DNA of 64,000 nt, taken from positions 18,538,001 through 18,602,000 of the forward strand of contig JBHGNT010000008.1 in the NCBI GenBank assembly GCA_043228905.1, read 5' to 3'. Made by a program: the position numbers and the translations under genes. The notes beneath the pieces were generated by a model, which did no database searches, was not told where the DNA came from, and saw only the letters and a list, made by a program, of their open reading frames with translations. This stretch comes from Azolla caroliniana (taxonomy: Eukaryota > Polypodiophyta). This document shows, piece after piece, positions 52,714 to 62,555 of this stretch (position 1 is the stretch's first letter; every line of letters begins with the position of its first letter).

Positions 52714-54391
52714 ACTCCGGCATGGGATGTCTTACTAGTCCGATCCGCTTCCGACATGCATCCAGCTTGTCGGGTATCAGTACTTTGGTCAGTATATCTG
52801 ACCCGTTCTCAGCCGTGTGGATCTTCGTCAGCGCGAACTCCTGGTCATCTACTCTTTCCCGGATCCAGTGATACCTTCGTTGGATAGGCTTCGTCCAGGA
52901 ATGGTAGGCCATATTCTTAGCAAGGTGGATGGCACTTTGACTATCGCAATAGAGCCGGTATTCATCTTGTCGGATACCGAGCTCTCCGATGAAGTTCTTC
53001 ATCCATAATATTTCCTTGCCGGCTTCCACAGCCACCATGTACTCTGCCTCCGTGGTTGACAGCGCAACCGTCTTCTGCAGCCTCGACTGCCACGAAATAG
53101 CTCCCCCTGCATATGTCATTACATACCCGGATGTAGACCGGCTGGTATCCACATCAGCCGACATGTCCGAATCGGTAAAACCGTCAAGTTAAGGTTTTCC
53201 GGAGCCAAATCGGAGATACATATTTGAAGTACCCTTCAAGTACCAGAGTATCCATTTGACCGCGTTCCAGTGCTCCTTGTCGGGATTGCTCATAAACCGG
53301 CTCACCACTCCTACTGCGTATCCTATATCCGGTCGGGTACACACCATTGCATACATTAAGCTCCCAACGGCAGAGGCATATGGAACCTTCATCATATCCG
53401 CCTTCTTTGCTTTCGTCTTCAGGCTTAGCTTATCGGATAATCTACTGTTTGCCGGAAGTGTCGATCCGACCGGTTTCGCATCTGACATGTTGAACCACTG
53501 AAGCACCTTTGTCACGTACTTCTCCTGTGACAGCCACAATTGCTTCATTGACCGGTTTCGGATAATATGCATCCCCAACATCTGTCTTGCCGGACCCAAG
53601 TCTTTCATTGAGAAGGTCCGGTTGAGAGCCTTCTTCAGCATCCGTATTTTGGCTTGGTCCCGTCCGATGATCAACATGTCGTCCACGTACAGAAGGAGTA
53701 TCAGGAAGTCGCCTCCATCAAACTTCTTCACAAACACACAGTGATCGGCCTGTGTCTTGTGGTACCCTTGATCGGTCATGAAGGAGTCGAACTTCCGGTA
53801 CCATTCTCAGGGAGCTTGCTTCAGTCCGTACAGGCTCTTCTTCAACGGGCATACCAAGTGCTCCTTCCCTTTCTCCACGAATCCTTCCGGTTCCTGCATG
53901 TAGATCTCCTCTTCGAGGTCACCGTGAAGGAATGTCGTCTTCACGTCCAGCTGCTCTACCTCGAGGTCCATGCTTGCCACAATACTCGACACCATCCGAA
54001 TGGAGGTCATCTTTACTATTGGGGCAAATATCTCGTCGAAATCCACGCCCTTCTTTTGCTGGAACCCCTTGACCATGATCCTGGCTTTGTATCTCAGGGG
54101 GTTGCCGGCATCTCCCGGTTTCAACTTGTACACCCACTTGTTTCGAAGTGCCCTCTTTCCTTTCGGCAACTCCACCAATTCATATGTATGGTTCTCATGC
54201 AGGGAATCCATCTCATCATGCATGGCACTTAACCATTTGCGGCTATGGGTGTCACTTTTAGCTTCCTCGAAGCTTTCTGGCTCCCCCTCATCGGTCAGCA
54301 GCACATGCTCTGCATCCAGAAATCTTTGGGGGGACATTCTCTCTCTGAGAGGATATCTCCGTCTCTGGGCTTCGGTAACCGGCTCCTCCAT
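52712..54391 (-). pseudogene. C5 RT and RNase H, two stops
   Basis: One frame from 54391 to TGA 52712-52714. The RT begins near HTYELVELPKGKRALRNKWV and contains VDFDEIFAPIVKM, VEQLDVKTTFLHGDLEEEIY, LKKSLYGLKQAP and an intact LLLYVDDMLIIG. A TGA (CGA-type) follows KQAP at about 53805. RNase H shows GFTDSDMSADVDTSRSTSGY, LSTTEAEYMVAVEAGKE and YHWIRERVDDQEF; it is preceded by a TAA (about 53189) that fits CAA-to-TAA. It is otherwise well preserved compared with the other copia copies. The frame differs from the upstream integrase part, so a frameshift lies between 54816 and 54391. Confidence 0.9.
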
Positions 54392-54815
54392 TTGCTCTTC
54401 ATCCGAATCCGATTCGGGGTCTTGGCCGGTTCCGGTTTTAGCTTCCTCTACTTCTTCTTCTGCCGGTTCGGTATCCTCACCGTAACCGGCTGGTTCCTTG
54501 AGTGCTAACTGGTCTCTTGCCGGTTGGGTCTGCTCATCGTAGAATCAATCCTTACCGGTCGAGTCGGAGTTCACTATCTTCTTCTCCGACTCCCATCGCT
54601 GAGCGTCTTGTCCTCCATGAAGATAATATCTCGACTCCGGAATACCTTCTTGTCAACTAGGTCCCACACTCGGTATCCGAACTCATTGTCGCCTAACCGA
54701 GGAATATGCGTGGCTAGGTCTTCGGATCTAGTTTTCCTCTCCGGTCCTTAACTACATGCACATACGCAAGAAACCCGAATACCTTAAGATGCCGGTAGGA
54801 CACTTCCTTACCGGT

Positions 54816-56285
54816 CTAGACTCTCTGTGGCATGTCTTTGTCCAAGGGTATTGAGGGTGATCTGTTTATCACATATGTCGCCGTCGACAGTGCCTCAGCC
54901 CAAAACTTCTTGGGTAGTTTTGCATGCGCCAACATACTCCGGACCCTCTCCATTATGGTCCGGTTCATCCTCTCAGCCAGCTCGTTTAGTTCCGGTGTCT
55001 TCGGCACGGTAAATTCGAGCCGGATTCCCTTCGAGCGACAGTACTCCTCGAACTGCCCCCGGTATTCTCCTCCGTTATCTGCTCGAACCGCCTTCAGTTT
55101 CCGGCCGGTTTCTCTTTCCACTCTCGCGTGGAGCTCTTTGAAGATGGATAACACCTGATCCTTCATCTTCAACGGTGTGGCCCACAACTTCCAGCTGTGT
55201 TCATCTATGAACGTCACGAAGTATTGCGATCCGGCATGTGACTTTGTGTCCACTTGACACACATTAGTATGCACCAACTCCAGTGGTGCATTACGTCTCA
55301 TCGGTGGCCTCGATCGGCAAGAGGTCTGGTTTCGTTTATTGGCCAGACAATCAGTGCACTTCTCCAAGTGCACATTCTTCACTGGAATGAGGTTGTCGTC
55401 TGCAAGCCTCTTCATCCCCTTCTCGCTCATGTGACACAGCCTCTTGTGCCACAGCTTACCGGTAGTGTCGGATGCCACATTCACTTCCTCTGGACATAAC
55501 CGGGCATTCATCAGGTACAATGTGTTTACCTTCCAGGCCCAAGCCACAATCAGGCTCCCTTTGCTGAACTTCATAACACCGTTCCGGATGCTACCCGTGT
55601 AGCCTTCATCATCTAGCCGACCGACTGATATCAGGTTCAGACGAACCTCCGGAACGTGTTGGACATCCTTCAGCAGTAGCTTGTATCCGGTTGGTGTTGT
55701 CAACCACACGTCTCCTATGCCGACTATATGGCATGTACCTTCATTTCCCATCCGGACACAACCATGATCACCGGCTGAGTAGGATGAGAAGCATGTCCAG
55801 TCCGGGGAGAGGTGGAACGATGCTCCGGAGTCGACAACCCAGGTCATCTCGTCGCCGGCAAGGTTTAGCTCACTCTCCTCGGTGATGAACATCAACTCTT
55901 CTTCACTTGCCGTGATTGTCGTCATTCCCTTCTGGTCCAACCCGCTTCGGTCTTTACCGTTCCGGTCCGGTGTTCGCTTCGAATCGGTACCGTCGGTTTC
56001 CTTGTCTTTTCGGAAATGCCGACAGTTCTTCTGGAAGTGTCCTGGCTTGCCGCAATAGAAGCAAGTAGGCCTCCCCCTTGACTTTGACCGTATCCCCGAC
56101 TTTTCCCAATTCTGGGGGCTACAGTTCCTTTGTCTTCCGCGTTCCGATTCGGTAAGGAGCGCTTTGGGGTCGGAGCTCGTATCCTTATCTTTCCGACGCG
56201 CCTCCTCATCTAGCAAGCTCGACTTCACTCTTGCTAGGGATAACCGTTTCCCTTCCGGCCCGGCATTGCCCAAAGTGACAACCAA
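54816..56285 (-). CDS. C5 zinc knuckle, protease and integrase (489 codons open)
   Basis: The longest intact copia frame in the window. In order: KSSLLDEEARRKDKD linker, CCHC knuckle C-FY-C-GKPG-H-FQKN-C, protease WVVDSGASFHLSPDW, and NLISVGRLDDEGYTGSI. The GAG-pre-integrase block is KLWHKRLCHMSEKGMKRLAD with a CxxC. The integrase core is FVTFIDEHSWKLWATP, AVRADNGGEYRGQFEEYC and ELAERMNRTIMERVRSMLA (D, D, E present). It ends at a TAG just after RSPSIPLDKDMPQRV; the integrase C-terminal part continues beyond with breaks. It would have been translated as part of the gag-pol polyprotein, not from its own start. Confidence 0.88.
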   Translation of the reverse strand: MVVTLGNAGPEGKRLSLARVKSSLLDEEARRKDKDTSSDPKALLTESERGRQRNCSPQNWEKSGIRSKSRGRPTCFYCGKPGHFQKNCRHFRKDKETDGTDSKRTPDRNGKDRSGLDQKGMTTITASEEELMFITEESELNLAGDEMTWVVDSGASFHLSPDWTCFSSYSAGDHGCVRMGNEGTCHIVGIGDVWLTTPTGYKLLLKDVQHVPEVRLNLISVGRLDDEGYTGSIRNGVMKFSKGSLIVAWAWKVNTLYLMNARLCPEEVNVASDTTGKLWHKRLCHMSEKGMKRLADDNLIPVKNVHLEKCTDCLANKRNQTSCRSRPPMRRNAPLELVHTNVCQVDTKSHAGSQYFVTFIDEHSWKLWATPLKMKDQVLSIFKELHARVERETGRKLKAVRADNGGEYRGQFEEYCRSKGIRLEFTVPKTPELNELAERMNRTIMERVRSMLAHAKLPKKFWAEALSTATYVINRSPSIPLDKDMPQRV

Positions 56286-56291
56286 CGTCTC

Positions 56292-56756
56292 CTAGCTATC
56301 TGGGAGGAAACCGAGCAGGAGTAGCACTAGTACCTCATCGGCGAGAGGTACTTCCAATGATGTTTCCTGGTGTATCAGCCCCTGGAAGGCATTCATGTGC
56401 TCCGCCATGCTGGAGCCATCTTGGTACCGGAGTCTTACTAGCTTTCGAAATACCCAAACCTGATTAACAACATTTTTGTTTTGAAACATAATGTCGATCT
56501 TCTCCCAAAGCTCATGAGCCTTGCTCTCTTCATTGAAGTTGTTGTATAGGCTCATGTCGATGAAGCACCGTATGTACGCCATTGTCTTCATGTGCATCAC
56601 CTCCCATATCGCGGCGTCGATCTTGTCCGGTCTCTTGTCCCTGAATTGAACCGGCAACCAAAGATCTTTAACCACGAGCATGTCCCTCATCTTCGACTTC
56701 CACATCGAATAGTTGGAGCCGATGAGCTTGAACATGCCTCCCAACGACTCGTCCAT
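56292..56756 (-). pseudogene. C5 gag, main copy
   Basis: ATG complementary to 56754-56756 (MDESLGGMFKLIGSNYSMWK). Copia gag of the Tork-like type: SKMRDMLVVKDLWLPVQF, ELWEKIDIMFQNKNVVNQ, LVRLRYQDGSSMAEHMNAFQ and LLLGFLPDS. A TAG at about 56292-56294 replaces a tryptophan codon found in the duplicate copy (SLPDSWETLV), consistent with TGG-to-TAG. Confidence 0.88.
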
Positions 56757-57225
56757 TTTCGATGTTGTTTCGCTCTGATACCAGTTTGACAGGAACACAT
56801 GCTCCGAATGAACAACGCTCGGCCACAACCGAGCCTAGGATAAAACATAAAAAACGGATAGTGAGCGCACGACACAGTGAAGAGAAGAGTACACAAGATG
56901 TTAACGTGGAAAACCCAAACTAGGGAAAAACCACGACAGCCCACAGACTGCAAACTATCACTATATCAGAATGTACAATAGTGAAGCACCAAGGCAACGA
57001 CCTCGAGCTTGCTATCTTCGCCACAGGCGGTGGTTACAACAGAGGCAACGACCTCTTCCTCTCTCTCTCTCTCTCTGTACACAGTTACGCGCTCTAATCT
57101 CTTGCAACAACAAGAATGACGAACAACTATAGATAAGGTTTGCCCTAAGTCATATTTATACTAATATGACTTTTCGGCTATTTACAAATATAGCCCCAAT
57201 GGACTCTCAGAAACATATTTACGAT

Positions 57226-57785
57226 TCAGTAAGGAGTGCTTTGGTGTCAGAGCTCGTATCCTTATCTTTCCGATGCACCTCCTCATCTAGCAAGCTCGAC
57301 TTCACTCTTGCTAGGGATAACCGTTTCCCTTCCAGCTCGGTGTTGCCCAAAGTGCCAACCAACGTCTCCCAACTGTCCGGGAGGGAACCGAGCAAGAGTA
57401 GTGCTAATACCTCATCTGCGAGAGGTACTTCCAATGATGTTGCCTGGTGTATCAGCCCCTGGAAGGCATTCATATGCTCCGCCATGCTGGAGCCATCTTA
57501 GTACCGGAGTCTTACTAGCTTACGGAATACCAAAAGCTGGTTAATAGCATTTTTGTTTTGAAACATAATGTCGATCTTCTCCCAGAGCTCATGAGCCTTG
57601 CTCTCTTCATTGAAGTTGTTGTATAGGCTCATGTCCATGAAACACCGTATGTAGGCCGTTGTCTTCATGTGCATCACCTCCCATATCGTGGCGTCGATTT
57701 TGTCTGGTCTCTTGTCCCCGAACTGAACCGGCAGCCAAAGGTCTTTAACCACGAGCATGTCCCTCATCTTCGACTTCCACACCTA
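57226..57785 (-). pseudogene. C5 gag, duplicated 5' portion
   Basis: A second copy of the gag start region: MWKSKMRDMLVVKDLWLPVQ, ELWEKIDIMFQNKNAINQLL, a stop at about 57498, then MAEHMNAFQGLIHQATSLEV and LLLGSLPDSWETLVGTLGN, SSLLDEEVHRKDKD. It lacks everything downstream and runs into LTR-B. Confidence 0.85.
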
Positions 57786-57849
57786 ATAGTTGGAGCCGGT
57801 GAGCTTGAACATGCCTCCCAACGAATTGTCTATTTTTCGGTGTTGCCTC

Positions 57850-57862
57850 GCTCTGATACCAC
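57850..57862 (-). other. C5 primer-binding site
   Basis: The minus strand reads TGGTATCAGAGCG a few bases inside LTR-C. An identical site next to LTR-B is at 56771-56783. Confidence 0.9.
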
Positions 57863-57864
57863 TT

Positions 57865-58588
57865 TGACAGGAACAACACGCTCCCGATGAACAACGCTCG
57901 GCCACAACCGAGTCTAAAATCAAACACAAAAAATGGATAATGAACGCACGACACAAAGGAGAGAAGAGTACACAAGATGTTTAACGTGGAAAACCCTGAG
58001 AGGGAAAAACCACGGGAGTTCACAGACTCCAAACTATCACTATATCACAATGATTACAATAGTGAGCTCACGGAGGCAACGACCTTGTGCTCACGATCTT
58101 CGCCATAGGTGGCGGTTACAACAAAGGCAATGACCTCTTCGTCTCTCTCTCTCTCTGTACACTGTTGTGCGCTCTCTAGTCTTGCACCAATGAGAATGAC
58201 GATACGTCTATAACTAAAGTTTGCCCTAAGTCATATTTATACTAATTTGACTTTTCGGCTATTTACAAATATAGTCCCAATGGACTCTCAGAAACATACT
58301 TCCGAATATGTCCCTTCATCCGGTGAGCACTCCTCACCGGGCCTTCACCATCCGGCTCTTGCCGAGTACTCCTCATCCGGTTCTCACCGGGTCTTCCGTA
58401 GCCGGGTACTCCTCATCCAGTTCTCCCCGAGTCTTCCGTAGCCGGGTACTCCTCATCCGGTTCTCCCCGGGTCTTCCGTAGCCGGGTTCTCGTCATCCGA
58501 TTCTCACCGGGTCTTCCATAGCCGGGTACTCCTCATCCGGATTCGTTGTTCTTCTCACTTCCCATCCGGAGGGACTTGTTTCCTAACA
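57865..58588 (-). repeat. C5 5' LTR (LTR-C)
   Basis: 724 bp, TGACAGGAAC...TTCCTAACA on plus, about 95% identical to LTR-A, with the same TATA position and CCGG-rich 40-bp array. Confidence 0.93.
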
Positions 58589-58695
58589 CTTTCATAGGTC
58601 CGTGGTCCTTTCGATCTCTGTGCTCAACCGATAACTGGCCTTCTTGGCCTTGTCTGATGTGCCGGATGCACCAACATCATTCTGCTTCGACCCGA
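58589..58695. repeat. 107-bp direct repeat, right of C5
   Basis: Begins at the first base after LTR-C and matches 51862-51968 without indels (10 of 107 positions differ). Confidence 0.9.
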
Positions 58696-60023
58696 ACCGG
58701 GTCTCATACCATTGTGAGGGTCTTTCCCGCGCGTTTGTCTTCCACCAGAACCTCGTAGTTTTGGCACACGGCTTCGACGAAGCCCATCTTCTCTTCAACC
58801 AGGTCACTCCACCCGGTTACCTCCCAGACCCATCTTTCTATGCGGTCCGCTTCCTCTTTCCTTAGTCGTACGCCGGCTAGGCCGTCTAGCATCAACAGCC
58901 AGAACTCGGACTCCTTCATTTACCGGACTTCATCACCTCCAACCCGGATTCCAGCCGACGCCGAGTAATGGACGGTCTCCGCGTGGCAAGTCGCCGCTTC
59001 TTGCATCAGCCGTTTTATACCCCCTCGTCCGACATTTAGATCCAGGGCCCTTCGGGTCACGCTAGCGTGGACCTGACCGTTCCATAGGTACACCACGTTA
59101 GCTCTTATCGCTTCGGCGAAGTTCCCGTAGTCCTTTCGGGCGTGGCCGACCGTGTCGCACCACAAGCACCGGTTCCCAACCGGAGGCCTTCGGTCACGGA
59201 CTTGTTCGCCGCTGTCCCTCCTTGGTTGTGCAATCTGGAGGTCCCTCACCATCTGAGTCAGCTCCTCTAGAGCCGCTCCTCCGGATGATCCTTTGACCAT
59301 GCTGGTCGAAGTCGAGCCGGTCTCGAGCTAGTCTCGGGTCTCTTCCCTTCGCGCCGGTGGGGGTACGTTGACCTTCCTTGTCACAACAGAACCCGCCCCC
59401 GTCAAGCCTTTATCGACCCACTCACGCCGTTTGTCAAAACGGCCGCAAACTCTCTTTACCATAGCCCAGTCGGTTGTTAGGCCGTCGTCAGTCTCGAGCA
59501 GGAAGCCGACTTGCTCCCGGTCCCTTACGTCCACCGATTTAACGAACAATAGGACATGACTTGTGTCCAGTACAGTCCGGTCCAGCGCCGAAAGACGTAC
59601 GAAACGTTCTTCAAAATCTCGAAGGAGCATCGACGTGTTTCACCCCTTTTCGGGGGTCTCCACCCATTCCATGAAGTCCCGCTTTGATAGCCGAAGCGCG
59701 TCATCAAGCCCGTATTTTTCCAGAAGCCGACCTTCAAACTCTTTCCAGGTCCGACTCTCAGCCCGTACCTCAAGCACCTCCGCGTGGATGCCCGGCATCG
59801 CCACCCGAGGGAATCTGGCCAGTGGCCTACCCTCTAGGATGTCCCTCATCACCATTTCGGCTCGGTAAGCCTCCAAATAGCTCGTGGCGTCCTTCCCACC
59901 GAACTGGCCTATCGTGCCGACGACTGTTTCAATAGCCCTATCGAGGGCGCCTATGCATTCGCGCGCACTCACTATCCGATCCACAACCGAAGCCATGGCT
60001 TCTGCAAGATCCGACCCTCTCAT
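58592..60023 (-). pseudogene. Gypsy G2 gag and knuckle region
   Basis: ATG complementary to 60021-60023 (MRGSDLAEAMASVVDRIVSA). The gag core shows GTIGQFGGKDATSYLEAYRA, EMVMRDILEGRPLARFPRVA, SRTWKEFEGRLLEKYGLDDA and FMEWVETPEKG. After a TAG near 59637 it continues LLRDFEERFVRLSALDRTVL and HVLLFVKSVDVRDREQVGF. A knuckle-like C-LW-C-DTVG-H-ARKD (last cysteine is Y) lies at about 59165-59120. Helical sequence then reaches the 107-bp repeat. It continues beyond C5 at 51968. Confidence 0.87.
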
Positions 60024-60050
60024 CTTTCTATTCCTCTGCCGCCTGTTTAC

Positions 60051-60063
60051 GTCGGCTTCACCA
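60051..60063 (-). other. G2 primer-binding site
   Basis: The minus strand reads TGGTGAAGCCGAC, one base different from the TGGTGAACCCGAC of G3 and G4. Confidence 0.75.
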
Positions 60064-60067
60064 AATA

Positions 60068-60780
60068 TGTCACGTTGTTACACGCGTGCGTGGAGAACTA
60101 GGCGGGACCACGGGGGCCTTGGACCGAGAAACAACCGAATGAGAAGAGGGGAAGGAAACTACTAATGTACTTCACACGCGCACAGACACACAGATTCACA
60201 AGGGTTGAACAATGGAGACAGAACGAATGTATGTGTATGTATAAACCAAGGATTTACGACCGGCAAGCCGGCGAGTAATAGGCTCTAACGCCTACACGCA
60301 CACAAAACGCGAGATGGAGACTCTACCGGAAGCACTCGGGCGTTCCGCGGAGCAGAGTCAGCCTCCCGAAAACCTGCACAGAACGACTATGGGGAAGAGA
60401 GAGGAGAAGAGCTTGGTTCCAGTCCGGCAACACTTCGTCCTCCACAAAGCGCGATCCCTGCACAATACCTCTCCCTCTCTTTTATAGCCTAAGGAGGGAG
60501 GCCATTACCACCCGTTACATCATGTTTATTCCCTGTCCGAAAGGACAGGGATACGCCTCGATTTTCTCCCTAATGAATGCGTGCTACTTAGGATTTCACC
60601 TCAGCCGACTTGTACATATCTACGTACTATACAACAAAACTTGTGCCCACATGTAAGGGCCGGTTTACGTATGTTATACCCGGTTTCTGCCTAGGGACGG
60701 TTTTCTCCATGACAACGCATACATTACTAACTTTATACATGATTAGGAGTAGGTCGACGCGATGTAAATATACTAGGAAG
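60068..60780 (-). repeat. G2 5' LTR (outer boundary approximate)
   Basis: Starts TGTCACGTTG on plus (CA end on the element strand), four bases from the primer site. A minus-strand TATA box (CTTTTATAGCC on plus) lies at about 60479-60489. A perfect hairpin CCTGTCCGAAAGGACAGG is at about 60533-60550. The outer end is not defined because the other LTR is absent. Confidence 0.65.
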
Positions 60781-60789
60781 AATATATTT

Positions 60790-61190
60790 ATTAACTAGAA
60801 AATCGAAGTGTATCTCTGCCCAAAGGGACAGAGAATAAAGAGGATGAATGCAGGATGTGACAGTCGCTCCCCAACAGCCTATAAAGGGGAGGGAGAGGAG
60901 GCTGAAATGTTACTACGCGTTTTGAGGGGAAGGAGGTGTTGTCGAACTGGGAACTGAGCATCTGTCTTCTATTTCCTGTTTTCGGTCTTCTATTTTTGTT
61001 TTCGGATTTCATTTTCCTATCCCCCGATCTTGGGATTTTGTTGTCTTGGATGCATAGACGTCTTTGTTCGCGTAGGAAGCCCGAGCACTCCCGACAGAGG
61101 CCTTGTTGCGTCACGACTGTGGAGTGCGTTTTCGTGAAGGATTTGCTTCACGATATAAAAATAAACTTGAATATTGTATTAAGTAACATT
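60790..61190 (+). repeat. Inverted relative of the G2 LTR
   Basis: The plus strand reads GTATCTCTGCCCAAAGGGACAGAG and AATAAAGAGGATG, resembling the reverse complement of 60520-60560. A plus-strand TATA box CCTATAAAGGGG follows at about 60879. It faces the G2 LTR head to head. No primer site or gag follows; the tRNA-like segment of the G3 LTR begins directly after it. Confidence 0.6.
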
Positions 61191-61192
61191 TG

Positions 61193-61252
61193 AGAGACTT
61201 GAACCCATAACCTCACACACCAAGGATCAAGCATATACCATTAGGATAAGTT
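61193..61252 (-). other. tRNA-like segment, antisense to G3 LTR
   Basis: The minus strand reads TATCCTAATGGTATATGC (box A-like) and GAGGTTATGGGTTCAAGTC (box B-like). It lies about 180 bp upstream of the TATA box. Confidence 0.5.
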
Positions 61253-61761
61253 ATTTTCTATAGTTATGTTTTTATCATACTTATGACATGTGTATCTTCA
61301 TACATTAGAGCTTAGATGAGCATGATCGCTATCACGCATCACATGTAAAGCATGTGCGCCAAATGGCAATCATGCATCACATGCATTACATGCATGCCAT
61401 GCACCCCCATATCATCATATGCATGAGAGAGCCTATAAAGAGAGGCAAGGAATTAAGGGATGAGAAAAGGGGAAACAAGGTAATCAATCAAAGAAGAGAA
61501 AGTGGGAGAAAAGAATCTAAGCAAGTATTGAAGATATCTTATTCGGTGAAGAGCCTCGCGTTTCAAAGTGGAAGTCGTGGGTTCAAATCAGGGGTCAGTA
61601 TTGAAAAGATTTATCTTGCGATCAAGGATTGTAAAGTTGGTAAAATATTATATTTTTAATATACATCATGTTTATATCATATACTCTTGTTCTTTGAATC
61701 ATACTTTGTCTCAATCTTCTTTCTTGAATCATACATTGTCTCTATCTTTTATCTATGCTTG

Positions 61762-61806
<45 letters not shown>

Positions 61807-61945
61807 TTACTCATAACTCTTCTTCTTACTATCCTTAACCATTCTATCATCACCATACAAGCCTTATTAAAAGTTAAGTTCCTTCAACTTCCCTTAACCT
61901 TAGTCCCCGCAACTTCGCCGCACGAACCACAACTACCCCGACACA
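61193..61945 (+). repeat. G3 gypsy 5' LTR (5' boundary uncertain)
   Basis: The 3' end ...CCCCGACACA (61945) is two bases before the primer site. A TATA box CCTATAAAGAG is at about 61431. Upstream is a dense run of CATGCA words (61333-61425) and an antisense tRNA-like segment at 61193-61252. CT and AC repeats lie at 61765-61806. The U3 part is homologous to the inverted segment 63536-63785. Confidence 0.65.
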
Positions 61946-61947
61946 TT

Positions 61948-61965
61948 TGGTGAACCCGACGTGAA
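61948..61965 (+). other. G3 primer-binding site
   Basis: TGGTGAACCCGACGTGAA, identical to that of G4. Confidence 0.88.
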
Positions 61966-61982
61966 GGCGGTGACGAGGAGAA

Positions 61983-62555
61983 ATGGAGGAGCAAATGAGG
62001 CTTATGTGTACGATGATGGAACGAGTGATGCAGGAACAAGGGATGATGGCAAGCATCGACAAAGCCGTCGACAATATTCTCGCACGAGTAGGAATCTTCA
62101 AAGGTATAAATTTAACAAGATTTCTGAAGATTTATAATGAAGAAATGCTTAAACGCGGTGTCGACGAAGCTACAAAAATTAATAGCTTTAGTCGAGTCAC
62201 TGCGATTGGGCTACAAGAGAGGATCAAAGAGCTCCAGAGGGAACATCAGACATGGGCAACTTTCGAAAGAGTATTGCTAAATGAATACGACCTCAACGAC
62301 ATGTCAAGGATGACAAGGAGAGCTTTCATGGATTGGGTAGAGTCTAATAAACATTTAAGTGTTTTGGAAGTATTAAAAGAGTTTTCTGAAAGATTTGAGC
62401 AACTAAATGTTAGAGATAGAAATATAATAGTGCCAGATCAAGAAGCCGAAGAGTTGTTCGCCCAGTTAGGGGTAAAGATCTCCCTCACAACGGTGTACAA
62501 TCTAGAGGCTAACAGGAAGATAGAGCACGGGCATGAACCGATCGTGAAGGCGTGA
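61983..62555 (+). CDS. G3 gag fused in frame to an integrase-core fragment
   Basis: 190 codons from ATG 61983 to TGA. Codons 1 to about 153 are gypsy gag (MEEQMRLMCTMMERVMQEQG, ILARVGIFKGINLTRFLKIY, REHQTWATFERVLLNEYDL, FMDWVESNKHLSVLEVLKEF and RFEQLNVRDRNIIVPDQ). From about codon 154 it becomes integrase core, FAQLGVKISLTTVYNLEANR then KIEHGHEPIVKA. The gag end, protease, RT, RNase H and integrase N-terminus are all missing, yet the frame stays open across the junction. It is probably a deletion product rather than a functional protein. Base composition is more AT-rich than in G1. Confidence 0.83.
   Translation: MEEQMRLMCTMMERVMQEQGMMASIDKAVDNILARVGIFKGINLTRFLKIYNEEMLKRGVDEATKINSFSRVTAIGLQERIKELQREHQTWATFERVLLNEYDLNDMSRMTRRAFMDWVESNKHLSVLEVLKEFSERFEQLNVRDRNIIVPDQEAEELFAQLGVKISLTTVYNLEANRKIEHGHEPIVKA

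Larger units (their letters stand above)
56148..58303 (-). repeat. ~1,078-bp direct tandem duplication in C5
   Basis: Unit 1 is 56148-57225 (gag 5' portion, primer site and 3' part of an LTR, called LTR-B). Unit 2 is 57226-58303 (the same content, reaching into LTR-C). The junction at about 57225 joins LTR sequence ...CAGAAACATA to gag sequence GATTCAGTAAGGAG. LTR-B is visibly more diverged from LTR-C than LTR-A is. Confidence 0.85.
51969..58588 (-). mobile_element. Ty1/copia element C5 (Tork-like) with internal duplication
   Basis: A 6.6-kb minus-strand copia inserted in G2. The 5' LTR is 57865-58588, the 3' LTR 51969-52701, and they are about 95% identical. Between the primer site and pol there is an extra block: a second gag 5' portion plus part of an LTR (56787-57225). 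Gag, knuckle, protease, integrase, RT (YVDD intact) and RNase H are all present, with few stops. No 5-bp duplication is seen; instead 107-bp direct repeats abut both LTRs. Confidence 0.92.
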
